A DNA stretch of 52,027 nucleotides from Azospirillum isscasi (GTDB lineage: Bacteria > Pseudomonadota > Alphaproteobacteria > Azospirillales > Azospirillaceae), in assembly GCF_030849505.1 (NCBI RefSeq), contig NZ_JAUJFI010000017.1, positions 1-52,027 of the forward strand. Direction: 5' to 3'. Positions within the stretch are counted from its first letter, which is position 1, and each line of letters opens with the position of its first letter. Positions 17,055-25,877 of the stretch are shown one piece after another. The position numbers and the translations under genes were made by a program. The notes under the pieces were generated by a model. That model saw only the letters and a list, made by a program, of their open reading frames with translations, did not search any database and was not told the DNA's origin.

Positions 17055-17108
17055 TTTTGGGCCGCCTGATTTTGGGGCCGCCTGATCGTGAAGCCGCCCG
17101 ACTTTGAG
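17046..17108. repeat. Short tandem repeat, about four 15-16-bp units
   Basis: Units begin at 17046, 17061, 17077 and 17093. The first two read GCCGCCTGATTTTGG(G), the third GCCGCCTGATCGTGAA and the fourth GCCGCCCGACTTTGAG, so copies decay downstream. Unit 1 overlaps the last codons and stop of the 108-residue gene; unit 4 reaches the ribosome site of the next gene. Confidence 0.8.
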
Positions 17109-17124
17109 GAAGGAAACTCACGCC

Positions 17125-17445
17125 ATGACCATCGAAGAGGTCCAGACCCGGCTGCGCGCGGCTCACGCCCGTATCGGGCATGAGGGCCGCTTCGCCCTGA
17201 CCCTGACGCTGAACGGGACGGAGGACGGCTACATCACCCACTGGTTCCGTCCCGACCCGCACGCCTTCGAGGATTGCCGGGCGGTCGGCTCCGGCACCAT
17301 CGCCGAATGCCTCGCCGCGCTCGACCGCTATGTGGAGACCTACCGGCGCCAGCCGACGCCGGAGGAGGTCGGGCAGACCCTCGGCCTGCCGGAAGGTCCG
17401 CCGCGCGCCCGCCACGGGGCGAGCTTTCTGATCGCCGCGGAGTAG
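17125..17445 (+). CDS. Small protein of unknown function (106 aa), end of the recombination cassette
   Basis: Not recognised. ATG 17125 follows AGGAAGGAAAC. The protein has a helical start (TIEEVQTRLRAAHARIG), a beta-like stretch with aromatic residues (RFALTLTLNGTEDGYITHWF), and a helix near GSGTIAECLAALDRYVETYRR. It contains no cysteine pairs or membrane segment except one Cys in EDCRAVG and one in IAECL. It continues the same-strand series from the annealing gene, so it may belong to the same transcript. No function assigned. Confidence 0.55.
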   Translation: MTIEEVQTRLRAAHARIGHEGRFALTLTLNGTEDGYITHWFRPDPHAFEDCRAVGSGTIAECLAALDRYVETYRRQPTPEEVGQTLGLPEGPPRARHGASFLIAAE

Positions 17446-17543
17446 CGGCCGGCGGCGGGGCCGGGCGCTGCGGCCTTCTGCCCCCTGACAGCCGACCCCG
17501 CCGGCCATAAGCTGCGGCTTTCCCAATCGGCGGAGCCTCAGCC

Positions 17544-18179
17544 ATGGACGGGTCCATTCTTGCCTTGTTGAGCATTCTCGGCGCCTTGGCCATCGGCGCG
17601 ATCAGCCCCGGCCCCAGCTTCGTCCTGGTGGCGCGCACCTCCATCGCCGTGTCCCGTCGGGCCGGGCTTGCCGCGGCCCTCGGCATGGGGATCGGCGGCG
17701 TGACCTTCGCCGCCCTCGCCCTGCTCGGCCTGCATGCCCTGCTGACCCAGGTCGGGTGGCTCTATCTGGCGCTGAAGATCGCCGGCGGCCTGTATCTCGT
17801 CCACCTGGCGGTGCGGATCTGGCGGGGGGCGTCGGAAACCATCCGCGTTCCGGACGGGGCCGCGGACACGGGCGGCGCGCTCCGCTCCTTCTGGATCGGT
17901 CTGGCGACCCAGATCAGCAACCCGAAGACCGCCATCGTCTACGGCAGCATCTTCGCGGCCCTTTTGCCGGCGTCCCCGCCGGCCTGGATTCTGCTGGCCC
18001 TGCCGCCCGCGGTGTTCCTCGTCGAGACGGGCTGGTACGCCATCGTCGCCGTGGCCTTTTCCGCCGGCCGCCCGCGCGCGGCCTATCTGCGGTCCAAGGC
18101 GTGGATCGACCGGCTGGCGGCCTCCGTCATCGGCGCGCTGGGGATTCGTCTGGTGGTCGAGGCGGCCAAGCCGTCCTGA
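17544..18179 (+). CDS. LysE/RhtB family amino-acid exporter
   Basis: An inner-membrane translocator of 211 residues with about six hydrophobic segments. The family hallmark GAISPGPSFVLVARTSI is at residues 18-34, and TQISNPKTAIVYGSIFAALL (second conserved Asn-Pro motif) is near 128-147. Members export amino acids such as lysine, threonine or homoserine lactones; the substrate here cannot be told. ATG 17544 is near a CGGAGC tract. It converges with the diguanylate cyclase gene, and a hairpin spans the junction. Confidence 0.9.
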   Translation: MDGSILALLSILGALAIGAISPGPSFVLVARTSIAVSRRAGLAAALGMGIGGVTFAALALLGLHALLTQVGWLYLALKIAGGLYLVHLAVRIWRGASETIRVPDGAADTGGALRSFWIGLATQISNPKTAIVYGSIFAALLPASPPAWILLALPPAVFLVETGWYAIVAVAFSAGRPRAAYLRSKAWIDRLAASVIGALGIRLVVEAAKPS

Positions 18180-18189
18180 GAGCCGGCGG

Positions 18190-18212
18190 GAGCGCCGCGT
18201 CAGACGGCGCTC
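18190..18212. terminator. Hairpin at the junction of two converging genes
   Basis: GAGCGCCG (18190-18197) and CGGCGCTC (18205-18212) pair around CGTCAGA. It begins 11 bp after the LysE stop and overlaps the stop end of the GGDEF gene. No strong T-run follows, so termination here would be weak or need other factors. Confidence 0.45.
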
Positions 18213-19309
18213 AGCTCCAGCCGGTTCTTTCCAAGGCGCTTGGCGCGGTACATGGCCTGATCGGCGCCGCGCAGCAGCGTGTCGGCGTCGGTGCCGTCCC
18301 CCGGATAGATCACCATGCCGACGCTGGCGGACACCGACAGGTCGAGGCCAGGCAGGGGATGGTCGATGGTGGCGATGATCTTCTCCGCCACGCTGCGGGC
18401 GTTCTCGACGGAAATTTCCCCCTCCAGCAGGATGGCGAACTCGTCGCCGCCCATGCGGGCCGTGGTGTCGCTGTTGCGCAGGATGCCGGACAGGCGGCGG
18501 GCGATGGTCACCAGCACCTCGTCCCCCTTGTGGTGGCCGTGGGTGTCGTTGACCTCCTTGAAGCCGTCGAGGTCCAGGAAGAGCAGGGCGAAGCTGTTGT
18601 TCTCCCGCTTGGCCCGGGCGATGGCGTGCTGCAGCCGGTCTTCGAAGCGGATGCGGTTGCACAGGCCGGTCAGCGCGTCGTGCCCGGCGAGGTAGCGCAG
18701 CCGCTCCTCCAGATGGTGCTGGGCGGTGGTGTTGCGGGCGATGCCCTCCACCCCGATGGGCCGCCCGGCGGGATCGCGGCGGATGTAGGCGTTCGCGGAG
18801 ATCCAGAAGGTGCTGCCGTCCTGCCGCCGCATCAGCACGCGGTAGTCGCGGACCTCTCCGCCGGATTCCTCCAGGGCCGCGATGAATTTGTCCCGTCCGT
18901 CCTCCTCCACGTAATGGTCGGCGATGCGGGTGCCGATCACCGTATGCGGCGTCAGCCCGAACTCCCGCGCGAACTGGGGGGAGGCCATGCTGATCCGCCC
19001 ATCCAGATCGGTGCGGAAGAAGGCGTCGGGCAGCTTCTCGATGATGGAACGGAGGTCGGCCTCCGACTGGGCCAGCCGCTCCAGCGTGGAGCGCAGGGCC
19101 TCTTCCGACCGGGCGCGGCGCCGGAATTCCTGGCGTAGGAAGATCCAGAGAACCAGCGCCGTGGATAGGACGAAGGCCACGCCCTTGACGTTCTGGATCA
19201 GAACCACCTCGCCCAGACCGGCGGCTTCCAGAACGCGGTCCGACCCCACCACCCACGCGATGGCGAGACCCGTGTACAGACCGACGATCCTGGTTGCTGA
19301 GGAGAGCAT
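18200..19309 (-). CDS. Membrane-bound PAS-GGDEF diguanylate cyclase
   Basis: Makes the second messenger cyclic di-GMP. Two hydrophobic segments (about 8-22 and 40-58) anchor the N-terminus; a short coiled linker leads to a PAS domain (about 84-205, starting SEADLRSIIEKLPDAFFRTD), and a GGDEF domain follows. The active site reads MGGDEFAI with GGDEF at 287-291. Five residues earlier RNSD (278-281) forms the RxxD inhibitory site, so feedback control is expected. DLDGFKEVND is also intact. No EAL domain is present. The PAS signal is unknown. 369 residues. Confidence 0.93.
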   Translation of the reverse strand: MLSSATRIVGLYTGLAIAWVVGSDRVLEAAGLGEVVLIQNVKGVAFVLSTALVLWIFLRQEFRRRARSEEALRSTLERLAQSEADLRSIIEKLPDAFFRTDLDGRISMASPQFAREFGLTPHTVIGTRIADHYVEEDGRDKFIAALEESGGEVRDYRVLMRRQDGSTFWISANAYIRRDPAGRPIGVEGIARNTTAQHHLEERLRYLAGHDALTGLCNRIRFEDRLQHAIARAKRENNSFALLFLDLDGFKEVNDTHGHHKGDEVLVTIARRLSGILRNSDTTARMGGDEFAILLEGEISVENARSVAEKIIATIDHPLPGLDLSVSASVGMVIYPGDGTDADTLLRGADQAMYRAKRLGKNRLELSAV

Positions 19310-19378
19310 GGGGGCGAGTGCTGTTGGCGTCGGTGCAGACTATCCTTTGGCGCTTGAGCCGTCCATGGGGCAGGGGGA

Positions 19379-19430
19379 GGGTGCCGACGAGTGTCTCAGC
19401 CAAGTGTTTCAGCCAAGTGTTTCGGCACCC
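19379..19430. terminator. Terminator-like inverted repeat enclosing a direct repeat
   Basis: GGGTGCCGA (19379-19387) and TCGGCACCC (19422-19430) form 9-bp arms. The loop holds two head-to-tail copies of CAGCCAAGTGTTT (19397-19409 and 19410-19422). It sits 20 bp beyond the tex stop and before the GGDEF gene start, both on the minus strand. On that strand no clear T-run follows, so the role as terminator is uncertain. Confidence 0.4.
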
Positions 19431-19450
19431 GCCCCGTTTGCCGTGGAACG

Positions 19451-21841
19451 TCAGCGCTTCTTGCCGGCCTGAGCGCGTGCGAAGGCTTCGGCGAAGGCGC
19501 TGTTGACGGGTTCCGGCGCCTTGGCGGGCTTTGCGGCGGGCTTTGCGGCGGGTTTGGTAGCCGGCTTGGCGGCGGCGGATTTTCCAGGGCCGGCCTTGCC
19601 GGGCGGCGGCCCGCGCCGGTCATCCCCACGCGGACCCTCGCCCCGCCACTGGGCCTTCTCCGGGCGCGGGGCGGCGTCGGTCAGGCGCATGGTCAGGCCG
19701 ATGCGCTTGCGGGGGATGTCCACCTCCAGCACCTTGACCTTCACGATGTCGCCGGCCTTCACGACGGTGTGCGGGTCCTTCACGAAGCTGGTCGAAAGCT
19801 GCGAGATGTGGACCAGCCCGTCCTGGTGCACGCCGATGTCCACGAAGGCGCCGAAGGCGGTGACGTTGGTCACCACCCCTTCCAGAACCATGCCGGTCTG
19901 GAGGTCCTTCAACTCCTCGACCCCCTCCTGGAAGGTGGCGGTCTTGAATTCGGGGCGGGGGTCGCGGCCCGGCTTCTCCAGCTCCTTCAGGATGTCTTCC
20001 ACGGTGGGGACGCCGAACCGCTCGTCGGTGAAGTCCTCCGCGTTCAGGCCCCGCAGGAAGCGGGCGTCGCCGATCACGCTGCCCAGATCCTTGCCGGTCT
20101 TCTTCAGGATGCGCTCGACCAGCGGGTAGGCTTCGGGGTGGACGGCGGAGGTGTCCAGCGGGTTGTCGCCCTCGCGGATGCGCAGGAAGCCGGCGGCCTG
20201 CTCGAAGGTCTTCGGGCCGAGGCGCGCCACGTCCAGCAACTGCTTGCGCGAGCGGAAGGCGCCGTTGCGGTCGCGGTGCTCCACGATGTTGCGGGCGATG
20301 GTCTCGTTCAGGCCGGACACGCGGGTGAGGAGCGGGACCGAGGCCGTGTTGAGATCCACGCCGACCGCGTTCACGCAGTCCTCGACCACCGCGTCGAGCG
20401 AGCGGGCGAGCTTCCCGCCGGACACGTCGTGCTGGTACTGGCCGACGCCGATGGACTTCGGTTCGATCTTCACCAGCTCGGCCAGCGGGTCCTGAAGGCG
20501 GCGCGCGATGGAGACGGCGCCGCGCAGGCTGACGTCCAGCTTCGGGAACTCCGCCGCCGCGGTCTCCGAGGCGGAATAGACCGACGCGCCGGCCTCGCTG
20601 ACCACCAGCTTGGTCAGCGTCAGCTCCGGGTGCCGCTTGAACAGGTCGGCGACCAGCTTGTCCGTCTCGCGGCTGGCCGTGCCGTTGCCGATGGAGATCA
20701 GCTCCGCCTTGTGGCGCAGCGCCAGCGCGGCGATGGTGGCGATGGCGCCGTCCCAGTCGTTCTTCGGCTGGTGCGGATAGACGGTGGCGGTGTCCACCAG
20801 CTTGCCCGTGGCGTCCACCACGGCGACCTTCACGCCGGTGCGGATGCCGGGGTCCAGCCCGATGGTCGTGCGCGGGCCGGCGGGGGCGGCCAGCAGCAGG
20901 TCATGCAGGTTGCGGGCGAAGACGCGGATGGCCTCGTCCTCCGCGCGCTCGCGCAGGTCGCCCATCAGGTCGGTTTCGACATGCGGGCCGATCTTCAGCT
21001 TCCAGGTCCAGCGGACCACGTCGGACAGCCACTTGTCGGCGGGGCGGCCCTGGTCGCGGATGCCGGTATGGGCGGCGATGGTGCGCTCCGCCGGATGGGG
21101 CTGGCCTTCCTCGACCGGCAGGTCCAGGCGGATGTCCAGGACGCCCTGCGTCCGGCCGCGGAACAGCGCCAGCGCGCGGTGGGAGGGCACCTTCGCCCAG
21201 GGCTCGTCGAACTCGAAATAGTCGGAGAACTTGGCGCCCTCCGCCCGCTTCTCCTCGATCACCTTGGAGGTCACCACGCCCTTGTCGGCCATGGCGGCGC
21301 GCAGCCTGCCGACCAGTTCGGCGTCCTCGCCGAAGCGCTCCACCAGGATGTGGCGGGCGCCGTCCAGCGCGGCCTTCACATCGGCGACGCCCTTGTCGGC
21401 GCTGACGAAACCGGCGGCCTCGGCGTCCGGCTGGCGGGCGGGGTCGGCCAGCAGCCGGTCGGCCAGCGGCTCCAGCCCCGCTTCGCGGGCGATCTGCGCC
21501 TTGGTGCGGCGCTTGGGCTTGTAGGGCAGGTAGAGGTCTTCCAGGCGCGTCTTGGTGTCGGCCTGCCGGATCTGACGCTCCAGCTCCGGAGTCAGCTTGT
21601 CCTGCTCCCGGACGGAGGACAGGATGGTCTCCCGCCGGTCCTCAAGCTCCCGCAGGTAGGACAGCCGCTCCTCCAGCGTGCGCAGCTGCGTGTCGTCGAG
21701 CCCGCCCGTGGCTTCCTTGCGGTAACGGGCGATGAAGGGAACGGTCGATCCTTCGTCGAGCAGCTTGATGGCCGAGGCGACCTGGGATTCGCGGACCGAA
21801 AGCTCGTCGGCGATGCGCTGGCTGATGGCGATGGACGGCAT
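19451..21841 (-). CDS. tex: Tex-family transcription accessory / RNA-binding protein
   Basis: A conserved nucleic-acid-binding protein linked to transcription. In order: N-terminal helical Tex domain ([19 protein letters not shown] near 33-51), YqgF/RNase H-like domain ([19 protein letters not shown], about 320), helix-hairpin-helix domains ([17 protein letters not shown] near 500), and an S1 RNA-binding domain near 645-720 ([20 protein letters not shown]). Beyond residue ~725 there is a low-complexity Lys/Ala/Pro tail ([16 protein letters not shown]) not found in shorter homologues. Length is 796 residues, near the usual ~770 plus this tail. Start ATG 21841. The gene is divergent from the hyf operon region. 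Confidence 0.95.
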   Translation of the reverse strand: MPSIAISQRIADELSVRESQVASAIKLLDEGSTVPFIARYRKEATGGLDDTQLRTLEERLSYLRELEDRRETILSSVREQDKLTPELERQIRQADTKTRLEDLYLPYKPKRRTKAQIAREAGLEPLADRLLADPARQPDAEAAGFVSADKGVADVKAALDGARHILVERFGEDAELVGRLRAAMADKGVVTSKVIEEKRAEGAKFSDYFEFDEPWAKVPSHRALALFRGRTQGVLDIRLDLPVEEGQPHPAERTIAAHTGIRDQGRPADKWLSDVVRWTWKLKIGPHVETDLMGDLRERAEDEAIRVFARNLHDLLLAAPAGPRTTIGLDPGIRTGVKVAVVDATGKLVDTATVYPHQPKNDWDGAIATIAALALRHKAELISIGNGTASRETDKLVADLFKRHPELTLTKLVVSEAGASVYSASETAAAEFPKLDVSLRGAVSIARRLQDPLAELVKIEPKSIGVGQYQHDVSGGKLARSLDAVVEDCVNAVGVDLNTASVPLLTRVSGLNETIARNIVEHRDRNGAFRSRKQLLDVARLGPKTFEQAAGFLRIREGDNPLDTSAVHPEAYPLVERILKKTGKDLGSVIGDARFLRGLNAEDFTDERFGVPTVEDILKELEKPGRDPRPEFKTATFQEGVEELKDLQTGMVLEGVVTNVTAFGAFVDIGVHQDGLVHISQLSTSFVKDPHTVVKAGDIVKVKVLEVDIPRKRIGLTMRLTDAAPRPEKAQWRGEGPRGDDRRGPPPGKAGPGKSAAAKPATKPAAKPAAKPAKAPEPVNSAFAEAFARAQAGKKR

Positions 21842-21982
21842 GGAGAACCGGTGACTGGTGAAAGGGAAGGGGGCCTCCTATAGCGCGAAGCGGGGTCTGC
21901 GGGCCAGTGCGGATCTGGGAGCGGGATTCGGAGCGCGCCGGGGCTGCTTGTGCAGGCGGGGAGAAGCGGCGTTGCAATAAAG

Positions 21983-22115
21983 TATGGTTAATGAAAATCC
22001 CGGCTCTGTTTACGTAACGTTAACCATAACCGGGCTACATCTTCCCCTGCAACTTGGTTGCGTTTCCTCCCGAACAGACTCCGGCGGCTCCCAGATTTGG
22101 TGAGCCGCCTTTTTT
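21983..22115 (+). ncRNA. Candidate structured RNA (small RNA or operon leader)
   Basis: This 397-bp gap between tex and hyfB holds a chain of pairing elements in plus orientation. TATGGTTAA (21983-21991) pairs with TTAACCATA (22020-22028). CCCGG (21999-22003), inside that loop, can pair with CCGGG (22030-22034) outside it, giving an H-type pseudoknot. GCAAC-TTG-GTTGC (22049-22061) forms a small hairpin, and a strong terminator ends the unit at 22115. No plus-strand gene precedes it, so the terminator must end a short transcript of its own or regulate read-through into hyfB about 125 bp on. No known family is recognised; no clear promoter is visible. Confidence 0.4.
22083..22115 (+). terminator. 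Intrinsic terminator upstream of the hyf operon
   Basis: GGCGGCTC (22083-22090) and GAGCCGCC (22102-22109) pair perfectly around an 11-nt loop and are followed by six T (22110-22115). It lies 123 bp before the hyfB start on the same strand, with only the candidate RNA upstream. Confidence 0.85.
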
Positions 22116-22217
22116 CTGTGCGCGTGGCGCCCAAAGCACGCGCACCCGGAAGATGAATGCGACAGAGTTTTTCCCCTTGCGTTCCCGGGGAGAAACATCC
22201 TTACTGTTTGTGGGTCT

Positions 22218-22231
22218 AATCCATATGGATT
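22218..22231. promoter_or_regulatory. 14-bp palindrome just before hyfB
   Basis: AATCCATATGGATT is a perfect palindrome ending 7 bp before the TTG start of hyfB. Its position overlaps the expected ribosome site, so a bound protein or a folded RNA could block expression. No regulator is identified. Confidence 0.4.
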
Positions 22232-22238
22232 CGCAACC

Positions 22239-24260
22239 TTGGGACTGGTCGTTTCGGCAATCGCCTTCCTCTTCGCGATGGCTGCCGCGGGAATCGCGGC
22301 GAAACGGCTGCCGCAGGCGTCCACGGTCGTCTACGGCGGAACGGCGGCGGCTTGCGCCCTGATCGCCCTGTGGGCGGCGGTCCGGCTGGCCGGGGGCGGG
22401 CCGGATGCGTCGCTGGTCCTGCCGGTCGGGCTGCCCTGGATTGAGGCCCATCTGCGCGCCGACTCGCTGTCCGCCGTCTTCCTGATCGTCGTCAATCTGG
22501 GCGGCATCACCGCCAGCCTGTTCGGCTGGGGTTACGAGCGGGCGCACCACGATTCCCATGGCGGGCCGGTCCTGCCGCTCTACCCGCTGTTCCTGGCCGG
22601 CATGAACATGGTGCTGATCGCCGCCGACGCCTTCACCTTCCTGCTGTCGTGGGAGTTCATGTCGCTGGCCTCCTGGCTCCTGGTGCTGTCCACCCACCGG
22701 GAGTCGGAGACACCGCGGGCCGCGCGCCTCTACATCGTCATGGCGAGTTTCGGGACCGCCTGCCTGTTGCTGGCCTTCGGGGTGCTGGCGACGGCGCACG
22801 GCGACTACAGCTTCGCCGCCATCCGCGCCCACGCGCCGGGGGCGGGGGCCGCGGCGCTGGTCGTCGTGCTGATCCTGCTGGGCGCCGGGTCGAAGGCCGG
22901 GCTGGTGCCGCTGCATGTCTGGCTGCCGCTGGCCCATCCGGCGGCGCCCAGCCACGTGTCGGCCCTGATGTCCGGCGTGATGACCAAGGTCGCGGTCTAC
23001 GCGATGATCCGCGTCCTGTTCGACCTGCTGGGCGAGCCGGAGTGGTGGTGGGGCGGGGTGACCATGGGATTCGGCGCCCTGACCGCCGTCATGGGCGTGC
23101 TCTACGCGCTGATGCAGGACGACGTGAAGCGACTGCTGGCCTATTCGACGGTGGAGAACATCGGGGCCATCGTCATCGCGCTGGGGCTGGCGCTGGTCTT
23201 CAAGGCCGCCCACACGCCGGTCATCGCCGCCCTCGCCCTGGCGGCGGCGCTGCTGCATGTCGTCAACCATTCCCTGTTCAAGAGCCTGCTGTTCTTCGCC
23301 GCGGGGGCGGTGCTGACCGCCACGGGGTCGCGCGACCTGAACCGGCTGGGCGGGCTGATCCACCGGATGCCGACCACCGCCGTCCTGGCCCTGGTCGGGG
23401 CCGCGGCGATTTCCGCCCTGCCGCCGTTGAACGGCTTCGTCGGGGAATGGCTGCTGTTCCAGGCCATCCTGAACGCCCCGGCGCTTCCGGACTGGTCGCT
23501 GAAGATCGAGATCGCCGTGGTCGGCGCGGCCCTGGCGCTCGCCACCGCGCTCGCCGGTGCCTGCTTCGTGCGGCTCTACGGCATCGCCTTCCTGGGCCGC
23601 CCGCGGTCGCGCGCCGCCGGTGAGGCGGTGGAGGTCGGGCGGGCGATGCGGCTGGGCATGGCGGTTCCGGCGGTGCTCTGCGTCGTGCTGGGCGTGCTGC
23701 CGACCCCGCTGATCCGCCTGTTCGAGCCGGCGCTGCGCCTGCTGGTGGAGGCCGGTCCGTTCGACGGGCGCGCCTATCAGCCCTGGTTCTGGCTGGCCCC
23801 GACCTCGGCCATCGGCAATTCCTACAACGGCCTGATCATGCTGGTGGTGATCGCCCTGCTTTCCGTCGTGCTGGTTCTGGGCATCCACCGCAAGGCCAGC
23901 GACCGGGTGCGCTGGTCGATTCCCTGGGGCTGCGGCTTCGACGGGCCGGACTCGGCGGCGGTCACGCAATACACGGCCTCCAGCTTCGGCCAGCCGATCC
24001 GCCGCGCCTTCGGCAGCACGGTGTTCCGCGCCCGCGACCATGTGGACATGCCGGCGCCGGGCGACACGCGGCCCGCCCGCCTGTCGGTGACCTGGACCGA
24101 CCCGGCCTGGGTGGCCGTGGTGGAGCCGGTGTCGCGCGGGGTGGCCTGGCTGGCCGACCGGGCCAACCGGCTGCAATACATGACCATCCGCCGGTACCTG
24201 ACCTTGATGTTCCTGGCGCTGGTCGTCCTGCTGGTGATGGTGGCGGTGTCGCAACGATGA
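22239..24260 (+). CDS. hyfB: Hydrogenase-4-type membrane subunit HyfB (NuoL-like antiporter subunit)
   Basis: A large polytopic membrane protein of the antiporter-like NuoL/ND5 and HycC/HyfB family, expected to take part in proton or sodium movement. Key charged residues are kept: Glu139 in FLLSWEFMSL, Lys219 in GAGSKAGLVPLHVWLP, and Lys250 in MSGVMTKVAVYA. About fifteen hydrophobic segments are seen, plus a long C-terminal arm (WGCGFDGPDSAAVTQYTASS) typical of HyfB. Translation appears to start at TTG 22239; the ATG at 22225 is in another frame. The stop overlaps the start of hyfC by 4 bp. 673 residues, usual length. Proton pumping is inferred from the family. Confidence 0.88.
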   Translation: MGLVVSAIAFLFAMAAAGIAAKRLPQASTVVYGGTAAACALIALWAAVRLAGGGPDASLVLPVGLPWIEAHLRADSLSAVFLIVVNLGGITASLFGWGYERAHHDSHGGPVLPLYPLFLAGMNMVLIAADAFTFLLSWEFMSLASWLLVLSTHRESETPRAARLYIVMASFGTACLLLAFGVLATAHGDYSFAAIRAHAPGAGAAALVVVLILLGAGSKAGLVPLHVWLPLAHPAAPSHVSALMSGVMTKVAVYAMIRVLFDLLGEPEWWWGGVTMGFGALTAVMGVLYALMQDDVKRLLAYSTVENIGAIVIALGLALVFKAAHTPVIAALALAAALLHVVNHSLFKSLLFFAAGAVLTATGSRDLNRLGGLIHRMPTTAVLALVGAAAISALPPLNGFVGEWLLFQAILNAPALPDWSLKIEIAVVGAALALATALAGACFVRLYGIAFLGRPRSRAAGEAVEVGRAMRLGMAVPAVLCVVLGVLPTPLIRLFEPALRLLVEAGPFDGRAYQPWFWLAPTSAIGNSYNGLIMLVVIALLSVVLVLGIHRKASDRVRWSIPWGCGFDGPDSAAVTQYTASSFGQPIRRAFGSTVFRARDHVDMPAPGDTRPARLSVTWTDPAWVAVVEPVSRGVAWLADRANRLQYMTIRRYLTLMFLALVVLLVMVAVSQR

Positions 24261-25213
24261 CCATGCTGCTCGCCACCGTCTATCAGATCCTCCAGATGCT
24301 TCTGGTGCTGGCCCTGGCGCCGCTGCTGACCGGCTGGGTGCGGCTGGTCAAGGCGCGGCTGGTCGGGCGGCGGGGACCGTCCGTCCTTCAGCCCTACCGC
24401 GACCTGCTGCGGCTGCTGCGCAAGGAGGTGGTGCTGGCCCGCAACGCCTCCTGGCTGTTCCGCACCGTGCCCTACATCATGTTCACGGCGATCTGGCTGG
24501 CGGCGGGGCTGGTTCCGGTCTTCACCACGCAACTGGCGCTCGCCCCCACGGCGGACCTGATCGCGCTGATCGCGCTGCTGGGGTCGGCGCGGTTCTTCCT
24601 GGCGCTCGCCGGGATGGACACGGGCACGAGCTTCGGCGGGATCGGCTCCTCGCGCGAGATGATGATCGCGGCCCTGGCCGAGCCGGCGATGCTGATGGTC
24701 GTCTTCTCGGTGGCGATCCTGGTGCGAACCACCTCGCTGGCGGAGATCGCCGATTTCATGATGTCCGGCACGGTCGGGCTGCGCATCTCGCTGGCCCTGG
24801 CGCTGATCGCGCTGGTGATGGTGGCGATCGCCGAGAACGCGCGCATCCCCATCGACAACCCGGCCACGCATCTGGAACTGACCATGGTGCACGAGGCCAT
24901 GGTGCTGGAATATTCGGGCCGCCATCTCGCCCTGGTCGAGGCGGCGAGCATGCTGAAGCTGCTGCTCTACATGGCGCTGATCGCCTGCGTCTTCACGCCC
25001 TGGGGCATGGCGACCGCCGGGTCCGGCGTGGCGGCGGCGCTGGGCGGGGCGGTCGCCTTCGTCGTGAAGCTGGCCCTGGGCGGGACTCTGCTGGCGCTGT
25101 TCGAGACCTCCATCGCCAAGATGCGGGTCTTCCGGGTCGGCGAGTTCCTGGGCGGCGCCCTGCTGCTGAGTCTGCTGGGGGCCATCTTCCTCTACGTGTC
25201 GCGGGGGGTGTGA
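24257..25213 (+). CDS. hyfC: Membrane subunit HyfC (NuoH/ND1-like)
   Basis: The subunit of the hydrogenase-4/complex I family that links the peripheral redox arm to the membrane arm, forming the quinone-type chamber in complex I. Characteristic segments are GMDTGTSFGGIGSSREMM (about 117-134) and AENARIPIDNPATHLE followed by MVHEAMVLEYSG, with the conserved acidic residues. Eight hydrophobic segments are visible. Length 318 residues is normal. Start ATG 24257 overlaps the hyfB stop (ATGA) and the stop is 1 bp before the GTG of hyfE, so translation is probably coupled. Confidence 0.9.
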   Translation: MTMLLATVYQILQMLLVLALAPLLTGWVRLVKARLVGRRGPSVLQPYRDLLRLLRKEVVLARNASWLFRTVPYIMFTAIWLAAGLVPVFTTQLALAPTADLIALIALLGSARFFLALAGMDTGTSFGGIGSSREMMIAALAEPAMLMVVFSVAILVRTTSLAEIADFMMSGTVGLRISLALALIALVMVAIAENARIPIDNPATHLELTMVHEAMVLEYSGRHLALVEAASMLKLLLYMALIACVFTPWGMATAGSGVAAALGGAVAFVVKLALGGTLLALFETSIAKMRVFRVGEFLGGALLLSLLGAIFLYVSRGV

Positions 25214-25214
25214 G

Positions 25215-25877
25215 GTGAGCGACCTGGGTTACGACGCCGCGCACATGCTGGGGGCCGTCGTCCTGCTGATGAGCTTCGCCCTGCTCTACCAGCGGCGGCT
25301 GTTCTCCCTGCTGAACGTCTTCACGATGCAGGCCCTGGCGCTGACCGCGACGGCGGCGTGGCAGGCCTACTCGCACGGGGAGCCGCACCTCTACATCACC
25401 GCGCTGCTGACCCTGGTGCTGAAGGCCATCCTGATCCCGGTGGCGCTGCACCGGATCGTCGTGAAGATGAAGATCCACCGGACCATCGAGCCGGCGCTGG
25501 GCATCGGGCTGACCATGGTGGCCGGCGTGTCGCTGGTCACGCTGTCGATTCTGCTGGTGCTGCCGGTGACGGCGGACGCCACCGCCCTGACCCGCGAGAA
25601 TCTCGCGCTGTCGCTGTCGGTGGTGCTGCTCGGCCTGCTGATGATGATTTCCCGGCGCAACGCGGTCAGCCAGGTGGTCGGCTTCATGTCCATCGAGAAC
25701 GGGCTGATCCTGGCGGCGGTCGGGGTGGCCGGCATGCCGCTGGTGGTGGAGATGTCGGTGGCCTTCTCCGTCATGGTCGCCTTCATCATCTTCGGCATCT
25801 TCCTGTTCCACATCCGCGAGCGGTTCGACACGCTCGACATGCAGAAGATCGAGAGTTTCCGGGGGGAAAGCGATTGA
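25215..25877 (+). CDS. hyfE: Membrane subunit HyfE (NuoK-like C-terminal part)
   Basis: A small polytopic membrane subunit specific to hydrogenase-4-type complexes. It has about six to seven hydrophobic segments; the second half (NAVSQVVGFMSIENGLILAA) resembles NuoK, with the conserved glutamate in the IENG segment. The first half contains LLNVFTMQALALTATAAWQA, typical of HyfE. Start is GTG 25215 directly after hyfC; the stop overlaps the hyfF start (ATTGA). Length 220 residues, as in relatives. It would complete the proton channel with the antiporter-like subunits. Confidence 0.88.
   Translation: MSDLGYDAAHMLGAVVLLMSFALLYQRRLFSLLNVFTMQALALTATAAWQAYSHGEPHLYITALLTLVLKAILIPVALHRIVVKMKIHRTIEPALGIGLTMVAGVSLVTLSILLVLPVTADATALTRENLALSLSVVLLGLLMMISRRNAVSQVVGFMSIENGLILAAVGVAGMPLVVEMSVAFSVMVAFIIFGIFLFHIRERFDTLDMQKIESFRGESD

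Noticed and set aside
13892..17445. Complete prophage
   Set aside because: No integrase, terminase, capsid, tail or lysis gene and no attachment-site repeats are seen; only the recombination-type genes.
19391..21883. 830-residue plus-strand frame across tex
   Set aside because: It mirrors tex, which has all Tex domains on the minus strand; the plus-strand product is low-complexity.
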